Positions 41,659 through 50,344 of a DNA stretch of 64,000 nt are shown one piece after another. This stretch comes from Mycolicibacterium litorale. Lineage in GTDB: Bacteria > Actinomycetota > Actinomycetes > Mycobacteriales > Mycobacteriaceae. The first letter of the stretch is position 1; every line of letters begins with the position of its first letter. Position numbers and translations under genes: made by a program. A model generated the notes under the pieces. The model was not told where the DNA came from. It did not search any database and saw only the letters and a list, made by a program, of their open reading frames with translations. The stretch is taken from NCBI RefSeq assembly GCF_014218295.1, contig NZ_AP023287.1, positions 4,774,001-4,838,000 of the forward strand, written 5' to 3'.

Positions 41659-43341
41659 ATGACCGGACAGGAGTACGACGTCGTCGTGGTGGGCAGCGGC
41701 GCCGCCGGCATGGTCGCCGCCCTCACCGCAGCTCACCAGGGTCTCTCGACGATAGTCGTTGAGAAGGCTCCGCACTATGGGGGTTCCACTGCGCGGTCAG
41801 GTGGTGGCGTATGGATCCCGAACAACGAAGTCCTCGAGCGCGACGGGGTCAAGGACACCCCCGAGGCGGCCCGTCAGTACCTGCACGCGATCATCGGCGA
41901 CGTGGTCGAACCGGAGCGGATCGACACCTACCTCGACCGCGGACCCGAGATGTTGTCGTTCGTGCTGAAGCACTCCCCGTTGAAACTGTGCTGGGTGCCC
42001 GGGTACTCCGACTACTACCCCGAGACACCGGGCGGTAAGGCGACGGGACGGTCGGTGGAGCCGAAACCGTTCGACGCGAAGAAACTCGGCGCCGACATGG
42101 CCGGTCTCGAACCGCCGTACGGCAAGGTGCCGATGAACATGGTGGTCATGCAGCAGGACTACGTCCGCCTCAACCAGCTCAAGCGCCATCCGCGCGGCGT
42201 GCTGCGCAGCCTCAAGGTCGGTGTGCGCGCGACATGGGCCAAGGCCACCGGCAAGAACCTCGTCGGGATGGGCCGGGCGCTGATCGCTCCGCTGCGTATC
42301 GCGTTGCGCGAAGCCGGGGTTCCGGTTCTGCTCAACACCGCGCTGACCGATCTGTACGTCGAGGACGGTGTCGTCCGCGGTGTCTATGTCCGCGATATGA
42401 CGGCCCCCGAGAGCAGTGAACCCCGGCTGATCCGCGCGCGCCGCGGGGTGATCCTGGGTTCCGGCGGTTTCGAGCACAACGAGCAGATGCGGGTCAAGTA
42501 CCAGCGCGCGCCGATCACCACCGAGTGGACCGTGGGCGCGAAGGCGAACACCGGCGACGGCATCCTGGCCGCCGAGAAGCTCGGCGCGGCGCTCGATGTC
42601 ATGGAGGACGCGTGGTGGGGGCCGACCGTGCCGCTGGTCGGCGCCCCGTGGTTCGCGCTGTCGGAGCGCAACTCCCCCGGCTCGATCATCGTCAACATGT
42701 CCGGCAAGCGGTTCATGAACGAGTCGATGCCGTATGTCGAGGCCTGCCACCACATGTACGGCGGTCTCTACGGCCAGGGCCCCGGACCGGGCGAGAACAT
42801 CCCGGCGTGGCTGGTGTTCGACCAGCAGTACCGCGACCGCTACATCTTCGCCGGACTGCAACCGGGACAACGGATTCCGAGCAAGTGGCTGGAGTCCGGG
42901 GTGATCGTCAAGGCGGACAGCCTCGGCGAGCTGGCGCAGAAGGCCGGCTTGCCCGCCGATGCGCTGGCCGCGACGATCGAGCGATTCAACGGCTTCGCGC
43001 GCACCGGCGTCGACGAGGACTTCCATCGCGGGGAAAGCGCCTACGACCGCTATTACGGCGACCCGACGAACAAGCCGAACCCCAACCTCGGCGAGATCAG
43101 CCACGGCCCGTTCTACGCCGCCAAGATGGTGCCCGGCGACCTCGGCACCAAGGGTGGCGTGCGTACCGATGTGCACGGCCGGGCGCTGCGCGACGACGGT
43201 TCGGTGATCGAAGGGCTTTACGCGGCGGGCAATGTCAGCGCACCGGTCATGGGGCACACGTATCCGGGCCCGGGCGGGACGATCGGTCCCGCCATGACGT
43301 TCGGGTATCTGGCGGCGCTGCACCTGGCTGGTAAGAAGTAA
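41659..43341 (+). CDS. kstD: KstD, 3-ketosteroid delta-1-dehydrogenase
   Basis: 560-residue flavoprotein introducing the 1,2-double bond into ring A of 3-ketosteroids. N-terminal FAD loop VVVVGSGAAGMVAALTAAHQG with VEKAPHYGGSTARSGGGVWIPN; substrate-side residues within PYVEACHHMYGG; C-terminal YAAGNVSAPVMGHTYPGPGGTIGPAMTFGYLAA closing the flavin site. ATG at 41659 is chosen because the KstR operator lies directly upstream. Followed by the MaoC hydratase gene after four bases. Confidence 0.95.
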   Translation: MTGQEYDVVVVGSGAAGMVAALTAAHQGLSTIVVEKAPHYGGSTARSGGGVWIPNNEVLERDGVKDTPEAARQYLHAIIGDVVEPERIDTYLDRGPEMLSFVLKHSPLKLCWVPGYSDYYPETPGGKATGRSVEPKPFDAKKLGADMAGLEPPYGKVPMNMVVMQQDYVRLNQLKRHPRGVLRSLKVGVRATWAKATGKNLVGMGRALIAPLRIALREAGVPVLLNTALTDLYVEDGVVRGVYVRDMTAPESSEPRLIRARRGVILGSGGFEHNEQMRVKYQRAPITTEWTVGAKANTGDGILAAEKLGAALDVMEDAWWGPTVPLVGAPWFALSERNSPGSIIVNMSGKRFMNESMPYVEACHHMYGGLYGQGPGPGENIPAWLVFDQQYRDRYIFAGLQPGQRIPSKWLESGVIVKADSLGELAQKAGLPADALAATIERFNGFARTGVDEDFHRGESAYDRYYGDPTNKPNPNLGEISHGPFYAAKMVPGDLGTKGGVRTDVHGRALRDDGSVIEGLYAAGNVSAPVMGHTYPGPGGTIGPAMTFGYLAALHLAGKK

Positions 43342-43345
43342 AGCC

Positions 43346-44206
43346 ATGCCGATCAACCTGGACGAGGCGCTCGGCGCCGAACTGCCCCCGGCCGAATTCT
43401 CGTGGACCAGCAGCGATGTGCAGCTGTACCACCTCGGGCTGGGCGCGGGTGTGGACCCGATGGACAAACGCGAACTGCGCTACCTGGTGGACAACACCCC
43501 GCAGGTTCTGCCCACCTTCGGCAACGTGGCGCAGAGCTTCCACATGACCGAACCCCCGTCGGTCAAGTTCCCCGGTATCGACATCGAGCTGTCGAAGGTG
43601 CTGCATGCCAGCGAGGCGGTGAACGTGCCGGGTCCGATCCCGCCGTCGGGCACCGGAACCGCGGTCACCCGGTTCACCGACATCTGGGACAAGGGCAAGG
43701 CCGCGGTCATCTGGTCGGAGACCACGGTCACCGATCCGGACGGCACGCTGCTGTGGACGCAGAAACGGTCCATCTTCGCCCGCGGTGAGGGCGGCTTCGG
43801 TGGCGAGCGCGGTCCGTCGACCTCGGTGGAACCACCCGACCGCGCCCCCGACGCCGAGATCGCGTTGCCGATCCTGCCGCAGCAGGCGCTGCTCTACCGG
43901 TTGTGCGGTGACCGCAACCCGCTGCACTCGGATCCGGATTTCGCTGCGGCAGCCGGCTTTCCGCGACCCATCCTGCACGGTTTGTGCACCTACGGCATCG
44001 CGTGCAAGGCGATCGTCGACGAGTTCCTCGACGGTGACGTCTCCCGGGTGCGGTCCTACGGCGCGCGGTTCGCGGGCGTGGTGTTCCCGGGTGAGACGTT
44101 GCGCGCGAACGTCTGGAAGGCCGACGACAGACTGGTCGCCACCATCACCGCGCCCAGTCGCGACGACGCCGTGGCGCTGTCGGGTGTCGAGTTGGTCCCG
44201 GCCTAG
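43346..44206 (+). CDS. chsH3: ChsH3 (Hsd4B-type), MaoC-like enoyl-CoA hydratase
   Basis: 286-residue double hot-dog (R)-specific hydratase, orthologue of Rv3538. The second hot-dog carries the hydratase motif YRLCGDRNPLHSDPDFAAAAGFPRPILHGL with catalytic Asp and His. The enzyme hydrates a steroid side-chain enoyl-CoA with stereochemistry opposite to EchA19 in M. tuberculosis. ATG at 43346 with TAAGAAGTAAAG upstream; same operon as kstD. The convergent GntR gene overlaps its last four bases. Confidence 0.9.
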   Translation: MPINLDEALGAELPPAEFSWTSSDVQLYHLGLGAGVDPMDKRELRYLVDNTPQVLPTFGNVAQSFHMTEPPSVKFPGIDIELSKVLHASEAVNVPGPIPPSGTGTAVTRFTDIWDKGKAAVIWSETTVTDPDGTLLWTQKRSIFARGEGGFGGERGPSTSVEPPDRAPDAEIALPILPQQALLYRLCGDRNPLHSDPDFAAAAGFPRPILHGLCTYGIACKAIVDEFLDGDVSRVRSYGARFAGVVFPGETLRANVWKADDRLVATITAPSRDDAVALSGVELVPA

Positions 44207-44859
44207 AGCTGGTCGATCAGCGGCGACAGGGTCTGCCAGTTGCGTTCGGTGGCGGATGACGCCGCACCCGCGTCGCCCTCGCGGCACGCTTCGATGATCT
44301 GCTCGTGCTGAGCGATCGACTCGCGCCCCGACAGCGACGAGAACCGCAGGTGTTCCAGGCGGCGCAGGACCGGCGTGACCTGTTCGAGCACCCGGCCGAT
44401 CACCTCGTTCTCACAGGCCACCACCGCCACGTGGTGGAAGTCGTCGTCGCTGCGGATCGCCGCTTCGGCGTCGCCGCGTGACAGCGCCTCGGCGAACCGC
44501 TCGTTGGCGCGCGTCATCGCGGCGAAGTCGCTGTCGCCCATCAACGGCACCGCGGTGCGTACGGCGAGCGCGTGCATCGCGGCGGCGACGCTCTGAGCGT
44601 TGAGCACCGCCTGCCGTTCGATCGACGACACGACCGTCGACCGGCCGGGTGTGGTGTGCACGAGACCGGCGGCCTCCAGGCGGGCGAGCGCCTCCCGGAT
44701 GGGTGTCCGGCTGATCCCGAGCCAGTCCTCGAGTTCGGGGTCGCGCAGTTTCTCACCGGGCGCCAGCGTTCCGTTGACGATGGCGTCGCGGATCGACACG
44801 TACGCCTGGTCACGCAGCAACGAACGCGAGTGCTTACCCCGCTCCACCGGCACCGGCAT
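44203..44859 (-). CDS. GntR-family regulator (FCD/VanR type)
   Basis: 218 residues. Winged helix (LRDQAYVSIRDAIVNGTLAPGEKLRDPELEDWLGISRTPIREALARLEAAGLV, about 15-70) followed by an all-helical FCD domain with metal-binding-type residues DDDFHHVAVVACEN and QHEQIIEAC. ATG at 44859. It lies 25 bp after the GMC oxidoreductase in the same direction and could regulate it. FCD regulators usually sense carboxylic acids; ligand here unknown. No KstR box. Confidence 0.87.
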   Translation of the reverse strand: MPVPVERGKHSRSLLRDQAYVSIRDAIVNGTLAPGEKLRDPELEDWLGISRTPIREALARLEAAGLVHTTPGRSTVVSSIERQAVLNAQSVAAAMHALAVRTAVPLMGDSDFAAMTRANERFAEALSRGDAEAAIRSDDDFHHVAVVACENEVIGRVLEQVTPVLRRLEHLRFSSLSGRESIAQHEQIIEACREGDAGAASSATERNWQTLSPLIDQL

Positions 44860-44884
44860 GCAAAGTATCGTATGTCACCCCTGG

Positions 44885-46411
44885 TCAGCGGCTCGTACGG
44901 ATCAGATCGGCGGCCTTCTCACCGATCATCAGCGTTGCGGCGTTGGTGTTGACCGGCACGATCCTCGGCATGACCGAGGCGTCGGCGACCCGCACACCCC
45001 CCAGCCCGTGCACCCGCAACTCCGGGTCGACCACCGCGTCCGCACCGGTGCCCATCGCACAGCTGCCGACCGGGTGGTAGTAGGTACTGGTGGCTTGGGC
45101 GAGGAAAGCCCGCAGCCCCGACTCGTCGGTGACGTGCGGGCCGGGCAGCACCTCGGCGCCGCGCCAGGGGTCGAACGGCGCGCTGGCGGCGATCTCGCGT
45201 GCGACGGTCACGCCGTGGATCATCCGGTGCACGTCCGACTCGGTCCCGAGGTAGTTGGGATCGATCAGCGGCGCCGTCGCCGGGTCCGGGCCCGCGAGCC
45301 GGATGCAGCCGCGCGCGTCGGGCACCGTCGCGACCGCCAAGGTGAAGCTGTTCGCGGGTGCGTCCAGATGGGCGGGATGGAACGGCACGTGGATGAACAT
45401 CAGCTGCATGTCCGGGCCGGTGAGCGTCTCGTCGCTGCGCCACAGCATCGACGTCTCGGCGTGGTTGGTGCGCCCGGCGGGGATCGGCACGGCCGCCTCG
45501 TAGATGACCCCACACAGCGGGTGGTCGTGCAGGTTGCGGCCGACGCCGGGCAGATCGTGCACCACCTCGACTCCGACGGCCTCCAGTTCGGCGGCCGGCC
45601 CGACTCCGGACAGTAACAGCAACCGGGGCGAGTCCACCGCGCCCGCGCTGATCACCACCTCGACGTCGGCGTAGGCGGCCACCGACCTGCCGTCACGGCG
45701 GAATCGCACTCCGAGGCAACGGTTTCCGTCGACGATCAGCTGGTGTGCGCGAGAGCCGGTCGACACGGTCAGATTCGGCCGGTGCCCGACGATCGGGTGC
45801 AGGTACGCCGCCGCCGCGCTCTGGCGGGCGCCCGAGCAGATCGCCAGGTCGTGCCAGCCCGCACCCTCGGCGGTGGCCCCGTTGAAATCGTCGGTCAACG
45901 GAAACCCGGCCGCGGCAGCACCGTCGAGGAAGACCTGCGACAGCGGGTTGGCGTCGACCGCGGAGGCGGGTGCGGGCGTCAACGGCCCGTCGGTACCGCG
46001 GTAGCGCGGATCACCGTCGGTGACCGTCTCCATCCGCCGGAAGTACGGCAGGACCGACGCGTAGTCCCAGCCGGTGCACCCGGTTTTCGCCCAGTGGTCG
46101 AAGTCGTCGGGGTGTCCACGCAGGTGCACCATGGCGTTGATGCTGCTGCTCCCGCCGAGCGTGTGACCGCGCGGCCAGTTGTGCGCGAGGTCTGCGGTGC
46201 CGGCCTGCGGCACCGTGCTGTAGGCGTAGTCCACCTCGGTCCCCCACAGCGTCGGCCATGCCGGCGGCGCGGCGATCTCGGGAAGTGTGTCCGCCCCGCC
46301 CGACTCGAGGAGCAGCACTCGGGCAGAGGGGTCCTCGGACAGCCGGGCGGCGAGTACGCAACCGGCCGACCCGGCGCCGACGACCACGTAGTCGTGATAG
46401 GTGGATTCCAT
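44885..46411 (-). CDS. GMC-family flavin oxidoreductase (choline dehydrogenase-like)
   Basis: 508 residues. FAD site DYVVVGAGSAGCVLAARLSEDP, GMC signature 1 region (RGHTLGGSSSINAMVHLRGHPDDFDHWA), signature 2 (VISAGAVDSPRLLLLSGVGP), and the catalytic His region YYHPVGSCAMG with a downstream Asn (PVNTNAATLMIGEKAAD). Oxidises an alcohol; the substrate is not predictable. ATG at 46411. Appears co-transcribed with the upstream 40-residue gene and the downstream GntR gene; absent from the equivalent M. tuberculosis region, so accessory. Confidence 0.9.
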   Translation of the reverse strand: MESTYHDYVVVGAGSAGCVLAARLSEDPSARVLLLESGGADTLPEIAAPPAWPTLWGTEVDYAYSTVPQAGTADLAHNWPRGHTLGGSSSINAMVHLRGHPDDFDHWAKTGCTGWDYASVLPYFRRMETVTDGDPRYRGTDGPLTPAPASAVDANPLSQVFLDGAAAAGFPLTDDFNGATAEGAGWHDLAICSGARQSAAAAYLHPIVGHRPNLTVSTGSRAHQLIVDGNRCLGVRFRRDGRSVAAYADVEVVISAGAVDSPRLLLLSGVGPAAELEAVGVEVVHDLPGVGRNLHDHPLCGVIYEAAVPIPAGRTNHAETSMLWRSDETLTGPDMQLMFIHVPFHPAHLDAPANSFTLAVATVPDARGCIRLAGPDPATAPLIDPNYLGTESDVHRMIHGVTVAREIAASAPFDPWRGAEVLPGPHVTDESGLRAFLAQATSTYYHPVGSCAMGTGADAVVDPELRVHGLGGVRVADASVMPRIVPVNTNAATLMIGEKAADLIRTSR

Positions 46412-46441
46412 TGTCGTCCAATCTGTTCGGTCGGTCAGTAG

Positions 46442-46564
46442 TCAGCGGGCCGGCTGCAGCACGAAGTCGTACGCCTGCATCAGATCGGCCATCCGCGGAT
46501 CGCGCGCCGTGCCCCAGCGCGCCACGGCGCGGTCGATCACCGCTTCCCCGGTCACCGAGGACAT
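46442..46564 (-). CDS. 40-residue small protein upstream of the GMC gene
   Basis: MSSVTGEAVIDRAVARW followed by GTARDPRMADLMQAYDFVLQPAR. ATG at 46564 with AAGGAAGG about seven bases upstream. Lies 30 bp before the GMC oxidoreductase on the same strand and downstream of the MerR operator, so probably expressed. No membrane helix or signal peptide. Function unknown; it could be a small subunit or a leader. Confidence 0.5.
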   Translation of the reverse strand: MSSVTGEAVIDRAVARWGTARDPRMADLMQAYDFVLQPAR

Positions 46565-46607
46565 GTCCCGACCTTCCTTTCGCGATATAACGCATCTCGT
46601 ACTGTGT

Positions 46608-46628
46608 GGCCTCCCGGAAGGGGAGACC
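46608..46628. promoter_or_regulatory. MerR-type operator dyad
   Basis: CTCCC-GGAAG-GGGAG (46611-46625) flanked by GG and CC, the symmetric layout of BmrR/TipA-like MerR operators. It lies 22 bases before the merR-type ATG and 44 bases before the divergent small gene. Confidence 0.6.
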
Positions 46629-46649
46629 GTCGAAGGAGGAAGCCCCGCC

Positions 46650-47465
46650 ATGCGACCCGGACTGACCATCGGGGAGTTCGCCGCGTTGACGCGCCTGAGC
46701 GTGCGGACCCTGCGCCGTTACCACGAGGCCGGGCTCCTCGAGCCCGCGACGGTGGACCCGTTCACGGGCTACCGGTACTACCAGCCTGAGCAGATCCCCA
46801 CCGCCCAGGTCATCCAGCGACTCCGGGAACTCGACGTGCCGTTGGCCGAGGTGCGGGTTGTCCTCGCCACCGAAGACCCGCGGGAACGGGCTGAGGTGAT
46901 CACCGGTCATCTCCACCGGTTGGAGGCCGAGTTGAACCGCACCCGCGCCGCCGTCGTCTCGCTGCGCCGACTGACACAGCCGGAACCGGCGGACGTCGAC
47001 GTCGAACTGCGTACGGTGCCCGCGCGCACCGTTGCGGCGATCACCGGCCACGTCACCCTCCACGAGTCGCTCGCCTGGTATGACGCCGCGATGGCCGAAC
47101 TCGATTCGGCATTCCCGCCCGCCGAGCGCACCGGGCCACCCGGCGGCCATTACGCGAACGAACTCTTCACCGAGGGCGAAGGTGCGTTCACCGTGTTCCG
47201 CCCGGTCCGCACGCCGCGCCCGACGGGGCGCGTCCGGGTCGTCGAGCTCCCGCCCGCCGATCTCGCCGTCACCGTCCACCCCGGACCGCACGACGACATC
47301 GACGTGACCTACGGCCGCCTCGGCGCCTGGGTCGTCGAACACGCGCTGGCCGTGGCCGGACCGATCCACGAGACCTACCTCGTGGGCCCGCGGGACACCG
47401 AGGAACCGTCGCAGTGGCGCACCGAGATCGGTTGGCCCGTCTTCCATCTGGCGACGACGGAGTGA
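46650..47465 (+). CDS. MerR-family regulator with GyrI-like effector domain
   Basis: 271 residues. N-terminal MerR helix-turn-helix and wings (LTIGEFAALTRLSVRTLRRYHEAGLLEPATVDPFTGYRYY), coiled-coil linker (about 75-110) and a C-terminal GyrI-like/BmrR-type ligand domain (RTVPARTVAAITGHVT ... VVELPPADLAVTVHPGPHDD). ATG at 46650 preceded by AAGGAGGA. Divergent from the 40-residue/GMC/GntR operon with an operator dyad between. BmrR relatives sense lipophilic or cationic compounds. Confidence 0.9.
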   Translation: MRPGLTIGEFAALTRLSVRTLRRYHEAGLLEPATVDPFTGYRYYQPEQIPTAQVIQRLRELDVPLAEVRVVLATEDPRERAEVITGHLHRLEAELNRTRAAVVSLRRLTQPEPADVDVELRTVPARTVAAITGHVTLHESLAWYDAAMAELDSAFPPAERTGPPGGHYANELFTEGEGAFTVFRPVRTPRPTGRVRVVELPPADLAVTVHPGPHDDIDVTYGRLGAWVVEHALAVAGPIHETYLVGPRDTEEPSQWRTEIGWPVFHLATTE

Positions 47466-47475
47466 CCCCGCCGCA

Positions 47476-48288
47476 TCAGGTGGTGGTCGCCCCGGCGGCC
47501 GTGTCGATCAGGTCGGCGACCGCCTGCGGCTGCGACACCGTGACGGCGTGCGACGCGTCGATCTCCACGTTCTGCGCGTTGGCCCGTTGCCCCATGTAGC
47601 GCATCGACTCGGCGGGGATGGCGAGGTCCTCGGTGGTGACCAGGTTCCACGAGGGAATGGTCTTCCAGGCGGTCCTGGTGGCCGGATCCTCCAGTGCCGC
47701 AGCGGCGATCGGGCGCTGGGTCGCCGCCATCAGAGCGGCGACGTCGGCGGGGACGTCGGCGGCGAAGACACGTTGGAACTCCTCCGGCCTGATGTAGAGG
47801 TCGTCGGCCATCCCGCCGCCGGGAAGCGGGTACTTCACCGTGCGCAGCGCGGGACCCAGTTCCGCTCCGGGGTACTTGCCTGCCAGCTCACCGGTGCTCT
47901 CACCCTGTTCGAGGATGAAGCTGGCGACGTACACCAGCGCCTTGACGTTCGGCTGGCCGTCGGCCGCCACGCTCATCACCGAGCCGCCGTATGAGTGGCC
48001 GGCCAGCACCACCGGGCCCGCCACCCCGTCGAGCACGCTGCGCACGTAGTCGGCGTCGGCCTGCAGGCCGCGCAGCGGATTGGCTGCGGCGATCACCGGA
48101 TAGCCGTCGGCCTCGAGGATCTTGATCACGCCATTCCAGCTCGAGGAGTCGGCGAAGGCACCGTGGACCAGCACCACCGTGGGTTTGTTCTCCGCCGCGG
48201 CGGGCTGTTCGGCCGCCGCGCCACCGCAGCCCGCCGTCATGGCCGCCGCCGCGAGCAGGCCCAGGCTCGCGAGTACCGATCTGTTCAT
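47476..48288 (-). CDS. Lipoprotein alpha/beta-hydrolase
   Basis: 270 residues. Signal peptide with lipobox MTAGC (ASLGLLAAAAMTAGCGG), then an alpha/beta-hydrolase: VVLVHGAFADSSSWNGVI (oxyanion), nucleophile elbow GHSYGGS, catalytic His in DASHAVTVSQP. Likely a surface esterase or hydrolase of the small-molecule type; substrate unknown. ATG at 48288 (MNRSVLASLG) is preferred over the upstream frame, which would put 17 charged residues before the signal. Convergent with the MerR gene. Confidence 0.87.
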   Translation of the reverse strand: MNRSVLASLGLLAAAAMTAGCGGAAAEQPAAAENKPTVVLVHGAFADSSSWNGVIKILEADGYPVIAAANPLRGLQADADYVRSVLDGVAGPVVLAGHSYGGSVMSVAADGQPNVKALVYVASFILEQGESTGELAGKYPGAELGPALRTVKYPLPGGGMADDLYIRPEEFQRVFAADVPADVAALMAATQRPIAAAALEDPATRTAWKTIPSWNLVTTEDLAIPAESMRYMGQRANAQNVEIDASHAVTVSQPQAVADLIDTAAGATTT

Positions 48289-48324
48289 AGGTGTCGCCTT
48301 TCGTCGTTTCGCTCTCTCGATATG

Positions 48325-48334
48325 CAATATATTG
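48325..48334. promoter_or_regulatory. Palindrome CAATATATTG upstream of the hydrolase
   Basis: Perfect 10-bp AT-rich palindrome, 37 bases before the lipoprotein hydrolase start. In such GC-rich DNA it probably marks a promoter or operator; the binding protein is unknown. Confidence 0.4.
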
Positions 48335-48374
48335 GACATGGCTGCGCTTCGCCAGGGGTCACCTGGCGGCGGCG

Positions 48375-49217
48375 CTAGCCGCGTGGGAAGTCGGCACCCC
48401 GCGACAGCGCCTCGTGTGCGCGCAATTCGGCCAGCGTGCTCTCGAGCGTCGCGGCCACGACGTCGAAGCCGTCGTTGCCCAGGACGAGTCGCCGCGGCGG
48501 CGGGTCCTCGGCCATGGCGGCGACGACCGCACGGGCACCGCGCTGCGGGTCACCGGGCTGCAGCCCGTCCTGCGCCACCATCGCGGCGCGCACGCCTTCG
48601 AGGACGGACTCGTATCCTGTGACCGATTCGGCCACCGGTTCGTCGGCGAAGCCGGAGTACGCGCGGGTGCGGAACGCTCCGGGCTCGACCGCCATCACCT
48701 GGATACCGAACGGCGCCACCTCCTCGCGCAACACCTCGGTGACGGCTTCGACGGCGAATTTGCTTGCGCTGTAGTAACCGAACCCGGTCTGACCGCGCAG
48801 ACCCGCGACCGACGAGATGTTGACGATCCACCCGCTGCCGCGGGCCCGCATCCCCGGCAGCACGGCCCGGATGACCGAGAGCACGCCGAAGAAGTTGAGC
48901 TCGAACATCTTTCGCACGTCGGCGTCGGGCATCCCCTCGATCGATCCGTACCATCCGCGGCCGGCGTTGTTGACCAGGACGTCGACGCCTCCGAAACGCG
49001 TTTCCACTGCCGCCACCGCCTCTCGCACCTGCTCGGCATCGGTCACGTCGAGGGGTACGACCAGCACCCGGTCGCCGTGCGCGCGTGCCCAATCGGCCAG
49101 CTCGGCGGGCCTGCGGGCGGTGAGCGCCACCCGGTCCCCGATCTCGAGCGCCGCCTCCGCGAAGGCCATCCCGAACCCACCCGGCGTCCCGCCGGTGATG
49201 AACCAGTTCCTCGCCAT
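48375..49217 (-). CDS. SDR-family oxidoreductase
   Basis: 280 residues, classical SDR: cofactor loop ITGGTPGGFGMAFAEAA, LDVTD, NNAGRG, catalytic Ser in VNISSVAG and Tyr/Lys in GYYSASKFAVE, then EPGAFRT. The substrate-binding C-terminus is typical of broad-range carbonyl reductases. ATG at 49217. Close to a SnoaL-like gene four bases upstream, so they are probably co-transcribed. Not part of the known sterol gene set. Confidence 0.9.
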   Translation of the reverse strand: MARNWFITGGTPGGFGMAFAEAALEIGDRVALTARRPAELADWARAHGDRVLVVPLDVTDAEQVREAVAAVETRFGGVDVLVNNAGRGWYGSIEGMPDADVRKMFELNFFGVLSVIRAVLPGMRARGSGWIVNISSVAGLRGQTGFGYYSASKFAVEAVTEVLREEVAPFGIQVMAVEPGAFRTRAYSGFADEPVAESVTGYESVLEGVRAAMVAQDGLQPGDPQRGARAVVAAMAEDPPPRRLVLGNDGFDVVAATLESTLAELRAHEALSRGADFPRG

Positions 49218-49221
49218 CGGA

Positions 49222-49590
49222 CTACGGCTCGATCACCAGTCGGCTGATGAGCGCACCGTCCAGCGTGAACCGGAAGTGGAGGTCGGCCTCGCCGCCGGGG
49301 AAGTTCCCCGCCAGGTGCTGCAGCACGTCGACGCTCGAGGCGCCGATCGTCGTCGTCTCGATGAACTCGGTGGTGTAGGTGTACTCGCCCCCGGCGGCGC
49401 CCAGCCATGCCGCGATCTCGTCACGCCCGCGATGGGTGCGCCCTTCGTCGGTCACGGCGGCATCGTCGGTGAACCTGGTGAGCGCCGCCGTCACGTCGCG
49501 ACTGCGGTGGGCGACGAGGTAGGTCCTCACCGCGTCCGGAAGGTCGTCCCACGCCGTTCTGATCTCCCTGTTGCTCCTGTCGACTGTCAT
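49222..49590 (-). CDS. SnoaL-like / NTF2-fold protein
   Basis: 122 residues with an NTF2-like pattern: VRTYLVAHRSRDVTAALTRFTDDAAVTDEGRTHRGRDEIAAWLG, then beta strands (TTEFIETTTIGASSVDVLQHLAGNFPGGEADLHFRFTLDG). A small polyketide-cyclase-like or binding fold; reaction unknown. ATG at 49590. First gene of a pair with the SDR. A 7-bp-stem hairpin lies between it and the ESX-type genes upstream. Confidence 0.82.
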   Translation of the reverse strand: MTVDRSNREIRTAWDDLPDAVRTYLVAHRSRDVTAALTRFTDDAAVTDEGRTHRGRDEIAAWLGAAGGEYTYTTEFIETTTIGASSVDVLQHLAGNFPGGEADLHFRFTLDGALISRLVIEP

Positions 49591-49605
49591 GACTCGAGCG
49601 TGGGG

Positions 49606-49622
49606 TCTCCCCCGAGGGGAGA
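49606..49622. terminator. Hairpin after the ESX-type gene pair
   Basis: TCTCCCC CGA GGGGAGA, a 7-bp perfect stem with a three-base loop, 11 bases past the stop of the minus-strand gene at 49634. No U-tract follows, so its terminating strength is doubtful. Confidence 0.4.
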
Positions 49623-49633
49623 GTCAAGCGGCG

Positions 49634-50323
49634 CTACAGCATCCGGCGCGCGAGGTCCTCGATCTCGGCGTCCGTCGCGGGCGCCTGCGGCGGGACGGGA
49701 ACCGCACCGTTGTTCGGCCGGTCCTCCTGCGGCCCCGCGCCTTCGGCATGCTGCAGCGGTGTGCGGCGTTCCTCGTCGCGGGTGCGCTCGTCGGCCCGTT
49801 CGGGCTCGCGGTGCGGCTCACTCTCTCGCACCTGCGGCGCGGGCGGCGGAGCGGCCCCGGGCGCGGGTTGACCGCCCGGAGCGGGCGGCGGGGCACCGCC
49901 CGCACCCTGCGCGCCGCCACCCTGGCCGCCGAACTGCTGCGCCGCCTGCATCGCCTGCTGCATCAGCGATCCGAACATCCCGCCGCCCTGGCCTCCGCCA
50001 CCGGCCTGTCCGGCCGAACTCGCCGCCTGGCCGCCCATCTGCCCGAGCTGGCCGAGCATGCTGGTGATCTGGCCGACCGCCTGTCCGCCGGAGTCGTCGG
50101 CGTTCTGGTAGGCCGACTGCGCGGCGACCAGCTTGCCGGAGAACATGCCCTCTTTCGCCTGCAGCGCAGCGACGTTCGCGATCAGCGGTGCCGCCAGTGT
50201 GGGCAGCACCGCTGAGATGGTCGCGCTCATCGCATCCTCGCCCGGCGGGATCATCGGCATCTCGGGCAGTTGCACCGTCGCCGCGTTCCACGAGATTCCC
50301 TCGGGTTTCTTCAGCGGATCCAT
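49634..50323 (-). CDS. Probable ESX-secreted partner protein (YxxxD motif)
   Basis: 229 residues. The N-terminal about 80 residues are helical and end in Y72-QNA-D76, the YxxxD/E secretion motif of type VII substrates, placed as in PE/EspC proteins. The rest is Gly/Gln/Ala-rich (GQAGGGGQGGGMFG), then Pro-rich and charged. ATG at 50323, 21 bp downstream of the WxG-type gene, the usual spacing for substrate pairs although in reversed order. Family assignment is by motif, not by strong similarity. Confidence 0.6.
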   Translation of the reverse strand: MDPLKKPEGISWNAATVQLPEMPMIPPGEDAMSATISAVLPTLAAPLIANVAALQAKEGMFSGKLVAAQSAYQNADDSGGQAVGQITSMLGQLGQMGGQAASSAGQAGGGGQGGGMFGSLMQQAMQAAQQFGGQGGGAQGAGGAPPPAPGGQPAPGAAPPPAPQVRESEPHREPERADERTRDEERRTPLQHAEGAGPQEDRPNNGAVPVPPQAPATDAEIEDLARRML

Positions 50324-50344
50324 CAGGCTCCTTCTGCCGACATG

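Noticed and set aside
44861..44880. GTATCGTATG-type repeat before the GntR gene as an operator
   Set aside because: Not a clean palindrome; too weak to call although its position would be suitable.
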